Shown here: piece after piece, positions 1-8,707 of the stretch | How positions within the stretch are numbered: position 1 is the stretch's first letter | Layout of the letters: each line of letters starts with the position of its first letter | DNA from: Chitinophagaceae bacterium | GTDB lineage: Bacteria > Bacteroidota > Bacteroidia > Chitinophagales > Chitinophagaceae | Assembly: GCA_014879565.1 (NCBI GenBank) | Contig: JACSRW010000032.1 | Coordinates: 124,001-188,000 of the forward strand | Reading direction: 5' to 3' | Length of the DNA stretch: 64,000 nucleotides | Program-made: the position numbers and the translations under genes | Notes under the pieces: generated by a model | What the model saw: the letters and a program-made list of their open reading frames with translations, nothing else | The model's database searches: none | What the model was told of the DNA's origin: nothing

Positions 1-771
1 GCCGCCCATGCCATCGGGGCGGTAACAGCCGGTGAATACAAGCCATTGCCCGTCCTGGGAAATATTCTGCGCACCTTCGTTTTGTTCTGTATTTACGTTG
101 CCTTCCATGGGCCGCGCTTTAAACCAGGTGCTGTCATCTTTTTTTATGCTGAAAAAAAAGTCTTCGTTTTTATGCTGCAGTTTGCGGGTGAAAGCCAGTT
201 CCTTCCCGTCTACGGTGAGACAGGGAAAATATTCAGATTCGGCAGAGTTAATACTGTCACCCAGATTGACCGGGGCAAAAACATAATTTTTATCCGGATT
301 TTTATTGGCAAAATCAACCGCAAATTCATAGTTCATTTTCCTTTTCAGTAAACGCTCCAGGGTAAGCGGGTTGGCCGGTTTCTTTTTTTCATAGAGGACA
401 TTCACGGCCGCCAGGGCTTCTTCAAAACGGCCGAGTCCGGCCAGGTTAACGGAATAAGGCAGTTTTTCATTCAGGGTATATACGGAATCAATGGCAAAGG
501 CTTTTTCAGAACAATCAATGGCTGCCTTGTAATTTTTCAGGCTTCCGTAAAGGTTGGCCAGGGCCATCCAGGCATCCGCAAAGCCGGGATCTGTTTTAAC
601 GGCCTGTTGCAGTAACCCGATGGCACTGGCTGTGTGCCCGTCCTGTGCCCGTTCGTAAGCCTGGTCAAAAAGCTGCTTCGCTTTTTTATTCACCTTATCG
701 GGGTCATAAGGCTGGGAATAGCCTGCTGTGCCAAGGAGAAGGGTTACCAGGATCAGGGAAAAATAGTTCAT
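1..771 (-). CDS. TPR and PD40 (WD40-like) secreted protein, 3' end cut off by the window
   Basis: Reading the minus strand from the ATG at 771 gives 257 codons with no stop before the window edge, so the C-terminus is missing. A cleavable signal peptide (MNYFSLILVTLLLGTAGYSQ) is followed by tetratricopeptide-like helices at about residues 30-125 (AIGLLQQAVKTDPGFADAW, then a second copy). From about residue 170 there are beta-propeller PD40 signatures (ESEYFPCLTVDGKELAFTR; NISQDGQWLVFTG). In Bacteroidota this TPR-PD40 order usually continues into an OmpA-like peptidoglycan-binding domain, as in PorE-type or gliding-associated proteins; that part is inferred because it lies outside the window. 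The protein is probably periplasmic or outer-membrane associated. There is no lipobox cysteine, unlike classical PorE. Its start lies 69 nt past the queE stop on the same strand, so it may be co-transcribed with folD-queE. Confidence 0.8.
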   Translation of the reverse strand, partial: MNYFSLILVTLLLGTAGYSQPYDPDKVNKKAKQLFDQAYERAQDGHTASAIGLLQQAVKTDPGFADAWMALANLYGSLKNYKAAIDCSEKAFAIDSVYTLNEKLPYSVNLAGLGRFEEALAAVNVLYEKKKPANPLTLERLLKRKMNYEFAVDFANKNPDKNYVFAPVNLGDSINSAESEYFPCLTVDGKELAFTRKLQHKNEDFFFSIKKDDSTWFKARPMEGNVNTEQNEGAQNISQDGQWLVFTGCYRPDGMGG

Positions 772-840
772 AATAATGATGCTGCCGCAGGACGAATCTA
801 CTGGAAAAAAATGCCAAACCGGAGAGGTAATTGTTAAAAC

Positions 841-1461
841 TCAGGGCACCTGTATATACTTATGGACCTGCAGGCTCAGTTCCCATCGGGGATGGGCCTT
901 GATGTATTCCACGATCTGCGGAGTGATTTCGGCTGATTTGTCCCACTCGGGTTGCAGGTAAAGTTTACAGGCCGGGTTTACCTGCCCGGCCCATTCCTCG
1001 GCCCAGGCAAAATCGGATTTATGAAATATTACCACTTTCAGTTCATACACAAAGGGCAGGATAGCGGGCAGCGGTTTCCTGAACTTTTTCGGGGAAAGAC
1101 AGACCCAGTCCCAGTGCCCGCTTAGAGGGTGCGCGCCGGAGGTTTCAATATGCGTCCGGATCCCGGCAGCCTGCAGGGCCGAAGTCAGGGTATCCAGGTT
1201 ATGCATCAGGGGTTCACCGCCGGTGATAACGGCCAGGGGGGCCGGTGTGTCTTTTACAAACTGAACAAGCTCATCCGGTGTATAACGGGGATGTATATCC
1301 GCATTCCAGCTGTCTTTTACATCACACCATACACAGCCCACATCGCAGCCTCCCAGGCGGATAAAATAAGCGGCTTTTCCCTGGTGGTATCCTTCTCCCT
1401 GCAGGGTGTAAAAATGTTCCATTACCGGAAGGGTAAGGGCCGTATGGGTCTCGCTGTTCAT
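841..1461 (-). CDS. queE: 7-carboxy-7-deazaguanine synthase (radical SAM)
   Basis: QueE converts 6-carboxy-tetrahydropterin to 7-carboxy-7-deazaguanine on the queuosine/preQ0 pathway, using SAM and a 4Fe-4S cluster. The 206-residue protein has the radical-SAM cysteine motif CDVGCVWC (C39, C43, C46; CxxxCxxC) after the family signature YTLQGEGYHQGKAAYFIR, and the SAM-contacting GGEP near residue 80. Length is normal for the short QueE class. The start ATG at 1461 follows the folD stop by 6 nt, so the two are very likely co-transcribed. No other queuosine gene is visible here. Confidence is high because both the N-terminal and cysteine motifs match the family. Confidence 0.92.
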   Translation of the reverse strand: MNSETHTALTLPVMEHFYTLQGEGYHQGKAAYFIRLGGCDVGCVWCDVKDSWNADIHPRYTPDELVQFVKDTPAPLAVITGGEPLMHNLDTLTSALQAAGIRTHIETSGAHPLSGHWDWVCLSPKKFRKPLPAILPFVYELKVVIFHKSDFAWAEEWAGQVNPACKLYLQPEWDKSAEITPQIVEYIKAHPRWELSLQVHKYIQVP

Positions 1462-1467
1462 TCCCGG

Positions 1468-2343
1468 TTAATTTTTTTGCATACAGGAACGATAGGTGTT
1501 TTTCATCAGGGCGGCGATGGTCATGGGGCCTACACCACCCGGTACCGGGGTGATCCAGCTGCATTTGGGTGCCACAAGATCGAAGTCCACATCGCCTTTA
1601 AGCCGGAACCCGCTTTTTTTAGCCGGATCTTCCATCCGGGTGATTCCGACATCAATGACGATGGCGCCCTCTTTTACCATTTCGGCTGTAATGAATCCCG
1701 GTTTTCCCAGGGCTGCCACGATGATATCGGCCTGCTGGCAGAAATACCGGATGTCTTTCGTTTTGGAGTGGCAGACCGTAACCGTACAGTTGCCGGGATT
1801 ACTGTTGCCGCTGAGCAGTATACTCATAGGTCGGCCAACAATATTACTGCGCCCCACTACCACAGCATGTTTGCCGGCGGTGTCAATTTTGTAATGGGCC
1901 AGCAGGAGCATGATTCCATGCGGAGTGGCCGGAACAAAAGTGGGAAGTCCCTGTACCATATTGCCCACATTCACGGGATGAAAGCCATCCACATCTTTGT
2001 CGGGATCAATGCTGTTGATCACTTCTTCGTCGGAGATATGGGGAGGAAGGGGTAATTGCACCAGGATGCCGTCCACATCGGGATCGTTGTTCAGCTCACG
2101 TATTTTATCCAGCAACCTGGATTCACTGACTGTTTCTTCAAAATGAATCAGGGTGGATTTGAACCCCACTTCCTCACAGGCTTTTACTTTGGCGCCGACA
2201 TATGTGGCACTGGCCCCGTTGTCACCGACAAGAATCGCGGCGAGATGGGGAATTGTCTTGCCTTCGGCATTGAGCTGGGCTACTTCAATTTTGAGTTCAT
2301 CCCTGATGGCCTGCGCGGCCTTTTTTCCGTCCAGAATTTGCAT
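1468..2343 (-). CDS. folD: Bifunctional methylenetetrahydrofolate dehydrogenase / methenyl-THF cyclohydrolase
   Basis: FolD interconverts 5,10-methylene-, 5,10-methenyl- and 10-formyl-tetrahydrofolate in cytosolic one-carbon metabolism. The 291-residue protein shows the substrate motif [13 protein letters not shown] with the catalytic lysine, the central VQLPLPPH block, the Rossmann signature [12 protein letters not shown] and the C-terminal [10 protein letters not shown] motif. An in-frame upstream ATG at 2412 would add 23 residues unlike any FolD; I choose the ATG at 2343 because [10 protein letters not shown] is the usual FolD start and a -7 promoter element lies just in front of it. queE follows 6 nt downstream. 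Family length is about 285-295 residues, so the gene is complete. Confidence 0.95.
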   Translation of the reverse strand: MQILDGKKAAQAIRDELKIEVAQLNAEGKTIPHLAAILVGDNGASATYVGAKVKACEEVGFKSTLIHFEETVSESRLLDKIRELNNDPDVDGILVQLPLPPHISDEEVINSIDPDKDVDGFHPVNVGNMVQGLPTFVPATPHGIMLLLAHYKIDTAGKHAVVVGRSNIVGRPMSILLSGNSNPGNCTVTVCHSKTKDIRYFCQQADIIVAALGKPGFITAEMVKEGAIVIDVGITRMEDPAKKSGFRLKGDVDFDLVAPKCSWITPVPGGVGPMTIAALMKNTYRSCMQKN

Positions 2344-2347
2344 GGCG

Positions 2348-2355
2348 CAAAGGTA
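2348..2355 (-). promoter_or_regulatory. -7 element (TACCTTTG) four bases before the folD ATG
   Basis: On the minus strand TACCTTTG matches the Bacteroidota -7 consensus TAnnTTTG exactly and is followed by CGCC and then the chosen ATG. I see no -33 TTTG at the usual 17-23 nt spacing. If used, transcription would start at or next to the ATG, giving a leaderless mRNA. Confidence 0.5.
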
Positions 2356-2453
2356 ATGTTTACCGGCTGCCCCGGGCATGTTGATAAAAAAACGACGGCT
2401 CTTTTTTCGCACATTTTTTCATGAACTAATTTGGGAACCTAAACCTTATCATT

Positions 2454-3278
2454 ATGAAGAGATGCACACTTGCGCTGTGGATCAGCGCCCTTCTGTGCCC
2501 GCCCCTGCAGGCACAACAAACACCCGGTGTACTGGCTCATTTTGCCGGAGCCGGGGCCGCCGGTTACCGGCATCAGAATATTTTTTCTGTTATACAGCAA
2601 CCCGCCGCACTGGCGGGAATTAACAGCGCCCAGGCGGGCATGACCGGGATGCTTCCCTATAATTTGCCTGAACTGGGAACTTACCAGTTGCTAATCGCTG
2701 TTCCGGCCGGACCGGGAGCTTTTACCGGTATGGCAGGCATGTATGGAAAAGGTGTTTACACGGATAACCGGGTAAGTGCCGGTTATGGCAGAAGGCTTGG
2801 TAACCGCACAAGGGCCGGCCTGCTTTTTCATTATAACCGGGTTCAGTTTACCGGTTATACCCACTCGGCGGCCTTCTCTGCTTCAGGTGGTTTACAGACC
2901 GTACTGACAGACCAGCTCACCCTATCCTTTTCAGTCGAGAATCCGGCTGCTTTCTTCCAGGAACAAAAAAACGATCTCTACCTGCCATTACTGCTGAGCT
3001 GGGGCATCGGGTTTGAACCCTCCCATTCGGTACTTTTTTCCCTGCAGGCACAGAAACAGGAAGACAGACCGGCTTCGGTTCTTTTTAGTATGCTGTACAA
3101 ACCGGTGCCGGGGGTACAAATCCGCGCGGGCATTGAAACAGGGCAGGGCCAGTGCTGGGCCGGGGCGGGTTACCGGCTGGGGCGTTTGTGGCTGGACCTT
3201 GGATCTGCCTGGCATCCCCGGCTGGGTATCAGTCCGCTGATGCAGGCTTTGTTTTACCTGAAAAATGAAAAGCCATGA
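2454..3278 (+). CDS. Outer-membrane beta-barrel-like protein of unknown function
   Basis: The 274-residue product begins with a signal peptide (MKRCTLALWISALLCPPLQAQ) and is otherwise rich in alternating aromatic and polar residues, glycine turns and strands ending in aromatic residues, as expected for an outer-membrane barrel. The start after the signal (IFSVIQQPAALAGINSAQAGM) resembles the PorP/SprF-like conserved N-terminal pattern in which proteins report an early N/P-A-A block, but I cannot assign the family with certainty. The stop overlaps the start of the next gene by 4 nt (ATGA), so translation of the two is probably coupled and the products may act together at the outer membrane. 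No catalytic motif is visible. Confidence 0.7.
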   Translation: MKRCTLALWISALLCPPLQAQQTPGVLAHFAGAGAAGYRHQNIFSVIQQPAALAGINSAQAGMTGMLPYNLPELGTYQLLIAVPAGPGAFTGMAGMYGKGVYTDNRVSAGYGRRLGNRTRAGLLFHYNRVQFTGYTHSAAFSASGGLQTVLTDQLTLSFSVENPAAFFQEQKNDLYLPLLLSWGIGFEPSHSVLFSLQAQKQEDRPASVLFSMLYKPVPGVQIRAGIETGQGQCWAGAGYRLGRLWLDLGSAWHPRLGISPLMQALFYLKNEKP

Positions 3279-5278
3279 AGCGGGTCCTTGTCTTGTATTT
3301 ACTGGGGCTACTCTGCCTGCCCGTTTGCGCGCAGGAATGGCCCGAAGCCACCCGGCAGCAAATAGAAAGCCTGGGTGAGAATGGGGGGGAAACAGGGGAT
3401 GATCAGCTGGCGCAGGAACTGGACTATCTGCGCAGACATCCGCTGAACCTGAATACAGCGGATGCGGACGCACTCCGGGCAACCGGTTTACTGAGTGAAA
3501 TGCAGGCCGGGCAACTCCTTATTTACCGTAAGCGGCTGGGGGAACTGCTCAGTATCTATGAACTGCAGGCGGTTCCCGGCTGGAATCCGGAAACAATCCG
3601 CCGACTGCTGCCCTTTATACGGGTGGGTGCCCTGTTGACTGTAAAAGCTGAAGCTGGAAAAAGACTGAAAGACGGAGAGGGGCAGTTGCTGACCCGGATA
3701 GCCCTTGACAGGCAACCGGGGGCGGATGCGCCTGAATTTTCGGGTAGTCCTTACCGTTTGTTACTGCGGTATACTTACCGGCACAAACAGAACCTGCAAT
3801 ACGGACTGACGGCGGAAAAAGATCCCGGCGAGGGTTTTTTCCGGGGCGCACAACGGAAAGGGTTTGATTTTTATTCCCTGCATTTTTTTGCCCGTGATAT
3901 CGGGCCGTTCCGGGCAGTGGCGCTCGGTGATTTTACCGTTAACCTGGGGCAGGGGCTCCTCCACTGGCAGCGACTTTCCTTTCGTAAATCGGCCGAGCTG
4001 ACTGCGGTTAAACGGCAATCACCTGTATTACGTCCTTATCATTCCTCCGGGGAATATAATTTTCTCCGGGGAGGTGCCGTTACGATTGGCGGGGGAAAAT
4101 GGGAGGGAAGTCTTTTTGTTTCCTTCAGAAAACTGGATGCCGGTTTGATTACGGATACATTAAACGGGCAAACCTGGGTGCGTTCGGTTCAGACCAGTGG
4201 GTATCATCGCACGGCATCGGAATTATCAGCAAGGGGCCGGCTGGGACTTTTTAGTTATGGAGGGAATATCCGAAGAAAGGGACGAAACTGGCTGGCAGGG
4301 CTGAACTGGTCAGGACATCAGTTCAGTTTGCCGCTGGCGCCCGGCTATGAACCTTATCAATTCTATTCCTTTACGGGAAAGAATTGGATGAATGCCGGAG
4401 CAGACTATAGTTATACCTGGAGGAATATCCATCTGTTCGGAGAAATAGCGGCAGATTATAAAAAAAACCCGGCCTTTTTGCAGGGGTTACTTATAAGTCT
4501 TGACAGCAAGGCAGACCTTTCTTTTTTATACCGGCATATAGCCCCGGCTTATCAGACGGTTTTCGGAAGTGCCTTTACGGAGAATACCATGCCGGAGAAC
4601 GAAACCGGTTTATTTGCCGGGCTTTCGCTTCGGCCGGTTCAGGGATGGAGGCTGGATATGTATGCGGATTTATTTCGTTTTCCCTGGCTAAGATACCGGG
4701 CAGATGCACCCGGTTGGGGGAATGATTATATGCTGCAGGTCAGGCATCAGCCCGGCCGGACGACGGAGCTGGTAACCCGGTTCCGGACCGGAGTTAAAAC
4801 GAGGAATTCATCCATAGCGGATTACGGGTCGGGACAAACAGTTCTGCGCAAAACAAGCTGGCGCTTTGAAATCAGCAACCGGTACAGCCCCGGTCTGAGC
4901 GGAAGAACACGTGCCGAATATTGCCGGATAAGTGGGGAAGGATTACCGGAGTCTGGCTTCCTCTTCTTTACAGATATTCAGTATAAGCCCGTCTTTTTGC
5001 CTTTTTCAGCTGGGTTGCGCTTACAATACAATGAAACAGATGGTTATGAATCAAGAATATACACATTTGAGAATGATGTTTTGTATAGTCATGGCAGCCA
5101 GGTGAGTTATGGAAAAAATTTCCGTTATTACATTAATATTCAAATAGATATAGGGAAAAATGTGGCTTGCTGGTTGCGCTGGGCACAAACCCTGGTCCGT
5201 TCCGGATGGGGTGCGGAGGCTTACGAGCGTTCCGGAAATCAGGAGATAAAGCTGCAGTTCAGGTACATATTCCGGTAA
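3275..5278 (+). CDS. Helix-hairpin-helix (ComEA-like) domain fused to an outer-membrane barrel
   Basis: A signal peptide (MKRVLVLYLLGLLCLPVCAQ) precedes a ComEA-like helix-hairpin-helix region at about residues 50-115, with the hallmark PLNLNTADADALRATGLLS and a second hairpin around AVPGWNPETIRRLLPFI. The remaining 550 or so residues are strand-rich and aromatic (DFYSLHFFARDIGPFRAVAL; YGKNFRYYINIQIDIGK at the C-terminus) and look like a large beta-barrel. ComEA-type HhH domains bind DNA in competence systems; fused to a barrel the module may bind DNA, or another ligand, at the outer membrane. That role is inference. The gene overlaps its upstream partner by 4 nt. It is followed by 180 nt before the SusC gene with no clear terminator. 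Confidence 0.8.
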   Translation: MKRVLVLYLLGLLCLPVCAQEWPEATRQQIESLGENGGETGDDQLAQELDYLRRHPLNLNTADADALRATGLLSEMQAGQLLIYRKRLGELLSIYELQAVPGWNPETIRRLLPFIRVGALLTVKAEAGKRLKDGEGQLLTRIALDRQPGADAPEFSGSPYRLLLRYTYRHKQNLQYGLTAEKDPGEGFFRGAQRKGFDFYSLHFFARDIGPFRAVALGDFTVNLGQGLLHWQRLSFRKSAELTAVKRQSPVLRPYHSSGEYNFLRGGAVTIGGGKWEGSLFVSFRKLDAGLITDTLNGQTWVRSVQTSGYHRTASELSARGRLGLFSYGGNIRRKGRNWLAGLNWSGHQFSLPLAPGYEPYQFYSFTGKNWMNAGADYSYTWRNIHLFGEIAADYKKNPAFLQGLLISLDSKADLSFLYRHIAPAYQTVFGSAFTENTMPENETGLFAGLSLRPVQGWRLDMYADLFRFPWLRYRADAPGWGNDYMLQVRHQPGRTTELVTRFRTGVKTRNSSIADYGSGQTVLRKTSWRFEISNRYSPGLSGRTRAEYCRISGEGLPESGFLFFTDIQYKPVFLPFSAGLRLQYNETDGYESRIYTFENDVLYSHGSQVSYGKNFRYYINIQIDIGKNVACWLRWAQTLVRSGWGAEAYERSGNQEIKLQFRYIFR

Positions 5279-5458
5279 TTTTCAATAACAAGTGGCCGCA
5301 AGAATTTTTCCAGCTTTTTAACTAATTGTTAAAAAAAAAATTATCTTGCCGCAGCATAATTGAAGGCATTTCTGTCTTTGTTCAGCATCCTTACCCTGGA
5401 AAATTTATCGGATTTCCCTGATAGTCAATGCTTTTAAATTTTAAAAATTAACGTTAAC

Positions 5459-8400
5459 ATGAGAAAAATTGCATCACTGTTCACGATGCTAATGCTGTTT
5501 TCAGTATTTGCATTTGGCCAGAAGCGTACGATCACCGGTACGGTGACCGATGAAAAGGGCGACGCAGTGCCCGGCGCATCAGTTAGGATCAAAGGTGAAA
5601 GAACGGGTGTGGCTGCCGACAATACCGGTAAGTTCAGCATCCTTGCCAACACCGGCGATGTACTGATTATTTCCGGTACAAACATTGAAACGATTGAAGT
5701 GGCTGTCGGTGCCGGCAGTACGATGAGCATCGCCACTAAATCCAAAGCCACAACCGGTACGGAAGTAGTGGTTACCGGCGCCTATGGTATGAAACGCACG
5801 TTGCGGAACGTATCCACCAACACACAGGTGGTTACCTCCGAGCAGCTGAATACCATCCGCCAGACCAACCTGAACAATGCCCTGGCCGGTAAGGTATCCG
5901 GTCTCCAGGTAAGAAGCCAGTCTTCTGCCAAACTGGGGAATGCCGGTACCGGTTCTATCCGTCTTCGTGGTGAAACAGGTTTCGGAACCGGTGGTGAGCC
6001 TATCTATGTCGTAGATGGTACCATCCTGCCGAATATCAACGACGTGAACATGGATGATATTGAAGACCTCACTGTGCTGCAGGGTCCTGCAGCGGCTGCG
6101 ATCTTCGGTCCTCAGGGCGCACGTGGTGCGATTGTAATCACCCTGAAAAAAGCGAAAAAAGGTGCCAAAGGGTTCGGTGTTGATGTGAACCTTGGAGCAC
6201 AGATTGATAAAGTTTATATTCTCCCCAACTACCAGAACTCCTATGCGGGTGGTAACAGCCAGGACCTTATTAAATATGAGTGGAAAGCTGGTCACCCGGA
6301 GCTGTGGAAACGGCTGGATGGCAAATACTACCATGACTATTCCGATGACGCCAGCTGGGGTCCCCGGATGGTAGGACAGGAGTATATTCCCTGGTATTCC
6401 TGGTATGATGGTCACCGTTATGCCGGTACCACCACATCCCTGGTTCCGCAGCCGAATAACGCCCGTGATTATTATAATACAGGCGTGGTGCTGAACAACT
6501 CCATCGCTTTCTCCAAAGCTAATGAGAACGCTTCCCTGCGTCTGGCTTTCAACAACGTGGATGCCAAGGGGCTGATCCCCACCACAAGGCTGAAGAAGAA
6601 TGTGTTTAACCTGGCCGGTTCGCTGGAACTCGCAAAAGGACTGGTTGCCTCCATCAACTTCAACTACGCCACTCAGATCCTGAATGGTGAATTTGATGAC
6701 CAGTATTCCAACCAGACTACCGGTTCATTCAACCAGTGGTTCCACCGTAACCTGGATATGAATATTATCCGCGAGCTGAAAGACCTGCGTACCCCCTCGG
6801 GTATCTGGTCCAGCTGGAACCACAATAACCCCACGGTTTACAATCCCGGTAATGAGCGTCCGTTCTATGCCGGTAACTACTGGTATAATTTCTATAAGTG
6901 GTTTGACCTGGTGAAGCCCCTGACCAACACAGACCGTTTCTTCGGGGATGTGAGCCTGAACTATCAGCTCAGCAAATCTCTGCGGATAAGGGGTACCTAC
7001 CGCAAGCAGCAGAACATGGTTTGGAATGAAACCAAGTATTCTACTGACCTGCTGGAATCCGGTACACAGACAACCGGTAACTGCGGCGAGTGCCGTGGCT
7101 ATTACGGAACCTCTTCTTCCATTGCTAACCGCACCAACATGGAAGCTCAGATCTACTACCAGAAGAGCTTCAATAAGTTTGATGTGAACGCCAGTGTGGG
7201 TACCGATATCTTCCGTCAGCTGATCAAAGGCAACAATGCCAATACAGTGAACGGACTGAATGTACCCAACCTGTTTGCGATCAATAACTCCAAGGATCAG
7301 CCGAACGTAGGTAATACCCGTACGGATTATCGCTACAGCGCTCTTTATTTTACAGGTGCTGTTTCCTACAACAAAATGCTGAACCTGGATCTGACCATCC
7401 GTCAGGACTGGATGTCTGACGTACCGCCCTCCAAGCCCTTTGTGGCTTCCAAAGCGGCCGGTTTCTCTTTCATCTTCAGCCAGCTGCTGCCTGACCTGAA
7501 ATGGCTATCCTTTGGTAAACTGCGGGCCTCAATCGGTCAGATTCCTGGTGGTATCGGAGTCTATGTTTATCCGGGATTCAACTATACACCCGGCCAGTTC
7601 CAGTGGAATAACAATATCCTGATGAGTACGCCGAATAACCTGGTTGATCCCAATATCACCGGTTTCACTACCCAGCAGCAGGAGTATGGTATTGACCTGG
7701 AATTCCTCCGCAGAAGGGTAGGTCTTTCCGTGACCTACTGGAACGGAGATGACAAGGACTTTGCGACTACCCTGCCTATCAACGGTACCAGCGGATTTAC
7801 CGGATATGTAACCAATGCCGGTCTGATCACGAAGCGTGGTTTTAACTTCAAGCTGATGGGCCGTCCTGTATGGAACAGCACGATCAAGTGGGAACTGAAT
7901 GCCAACTGGGGTATCCTGGCTGAAAATAAAGTGAAGGATCTCGGACCTGATATCAATCAGACTGCAGGTCTTGACGGAAGCTGGGGAACTGTTGGCCCGT
8001 ACATGCTCCACAAAGTGGGTTATGACTGGGGGCTGCTCTTCGGTAACGGTATCAAGCGCATCAATGGCCAGCCTGTACTGGATGCCGGCGGCCTGTATGT
8101 AAATGATCCGGCTGTGAACTTCGGTTCAGTGCTGCCCAAGCATACATTCGGTGCACAGACAACAGTTGAATACAAAGGATTCACCCTGGCAGCCAATGCT
8201 GACGGCCAGATCGGTGGTAAATTCTTCTCCCTGTCTGATATGTGGGGTTCTTACTCCGGTCTGACAGCCCGTACTGCAACTACCAACGACAAAGGTAACC
8301 CCATCCGTGACCCGGTCGCTGACGGTGGTGGTGTGCATGTATTTGGTGTGGACGCCAACGGCCGCCCGGTTGATTACTATGTAGAAGCACAGGATTATTT

Positions 8401-8680
8401 CCACGGTCTCTACAATAACAGGGCAATGGATTTCTATGTATATGATCTGACTTTCATCAAACTCCGTGAAGTTTCCCTGGGATACAACCTCCCGGTGAAT
8501 AAGTGGGGCTTCCTGAAATGGGCTACCAAGGCCAACATTTCACTGACTGCCCGTAACCCGGTACTGATTTACGCGAAGACCAATGACTTTGATCCTTCTG
8601 AAATCAGTGATGTGAGTGGTGAAAGAGGACAGATGCCCGGTACAAGAGGCTGGGGTGTTAACCTCCGGATCAGTTTATAA
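5459..8680 (+). CDS. SusC/RagA-family TonB-linked outer-membrane transporter
   Basis: The 1073-residue protein has a signal peptide (MRKIASLFTMLMLFSVFAFGQ), a carboxypeptidase-D regulatory-like domain at about 22-95 (ITGTVTDEKGDAVPGASVRI), and a TonB plug at about 115-235. The plug carries the SusC signature GEPIYVVDGTILPNINDVN and the end motif GARGAIVITLKKAKKG. A 22-strand-type barrel follows, ending in ...GWGVNLRISL with the terminal aromatic/hydrophobic strand. SusC proteins import nutrients through the outer membrane using TonB energy, with a SusD lipoprotein as lid; the next gene is that partner. No glycoside hydrolase, protease or regulator is nearby, so the substrate cannot be read from context. 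The 5' region 5279-5458 is A/T-rich with a weak TATCTTG near 5342 but no convincing promoter. Confidence 0.96.
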   Translation: MRKIASLFTMLMLFSVFAFGQKRTITGTVTDEKGDAVPGASVRIKGERTGVAADNTGKFSILANTGDVLIISGTNIETIEVAVGAGSTMSIATKSKATTGTEVVVTGAYGMKRTLRNVSTNTQVVTSEQLNTIRQTNLNNALAGKVSGLQVRSQSSAKLGNAGTGSIRLRGETGFGTGGEPIYVVDGTILPNINDVNMDDIEDLTVLQGPAAAAIFGPQGARGAIVITLKKAKKGAKGFGVDVNLGAQIDKVYILPNYQNSYAGGNSQDLIKYEWKAGHPELWKRLDGKYYHDYSDDASWGPRMVGQEYIPWYSWYDGHRYAGTTTSLVPQPNNARDYYNTGVVLNNSIAFSKANENASLRLAFNNVDAKGLIPTTRLKKNVFNLAGSLELAKGLVASINFNYATQILNGEFDDQYSNQTTGSFNQWFHRNLDMNIIRELKDLRTPSGIWSSWNHNNPTVYNPGNERPFYAGNYWYNFYKWFDLVKPLTNTDRFFGDVSLNYQLSKSLRIRGTYRKQQNMVWNETKYSTDLLESGTQTTGNCGECRGYYGTSSSIANRTNMEAQIYYQKSFNKFDVNASVGTDIFRQLIKGNNANTVNGLNVPNLFAINNSKDQPNVGNTRTDYRYSALYFTGAVSYNKMLNLDLTIRQDWMSDVPPSKPFVASKAAGFSFIFSQLLPDLKWLSFGKLRASIGQIPGGIGVYVYPGFNYTPGQFQWNNNILMSTPNNLVDPNITGFTTQQQEYGIDLEFLRRRVGLSVTYWNGDDKDFATTLPINGTSGFTGYVTNAGLITKRGFNFKLMGRPVWNSTIKWELNANWGILAENKVKDLGPDINQTAGLDGSWGTVGPYMLHKVGYDWGLLFGNGIKRINGQPVLDAGGLYVNDPAVNFGSVLPKHTFGAQTTVEYKGFTLAANADGQIGGKFFSLSDMWGSYSGLTARTATTNDKGNPIRDPVADGGGVHVFGVDANGRPVDYYVEAQDYFHGLYNNRAMDFYVYDLTFIKLREVSLGYNLPVNKWGFLKWATKANISLTARNPVLIYAKTNDFDPSEISDVSGERGQMPGTRGWGVNLRISL

Positions 8681-8707
8681 TCTTTGCTTAACTACAAAAA
8701 AATTAAA

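Noticed and set aside
1129-2055. 308-codon plus-strand ORF
   Set aside because: It is antisense to queE and folD, both firmly identified, and shows no family motif.
5320-5350. Promoter of the SusC operon
   Set aside because: TTG and TATCTTG are only 13 nt apart and the -7 box lacks one T, so the match to the consensus is too weak.
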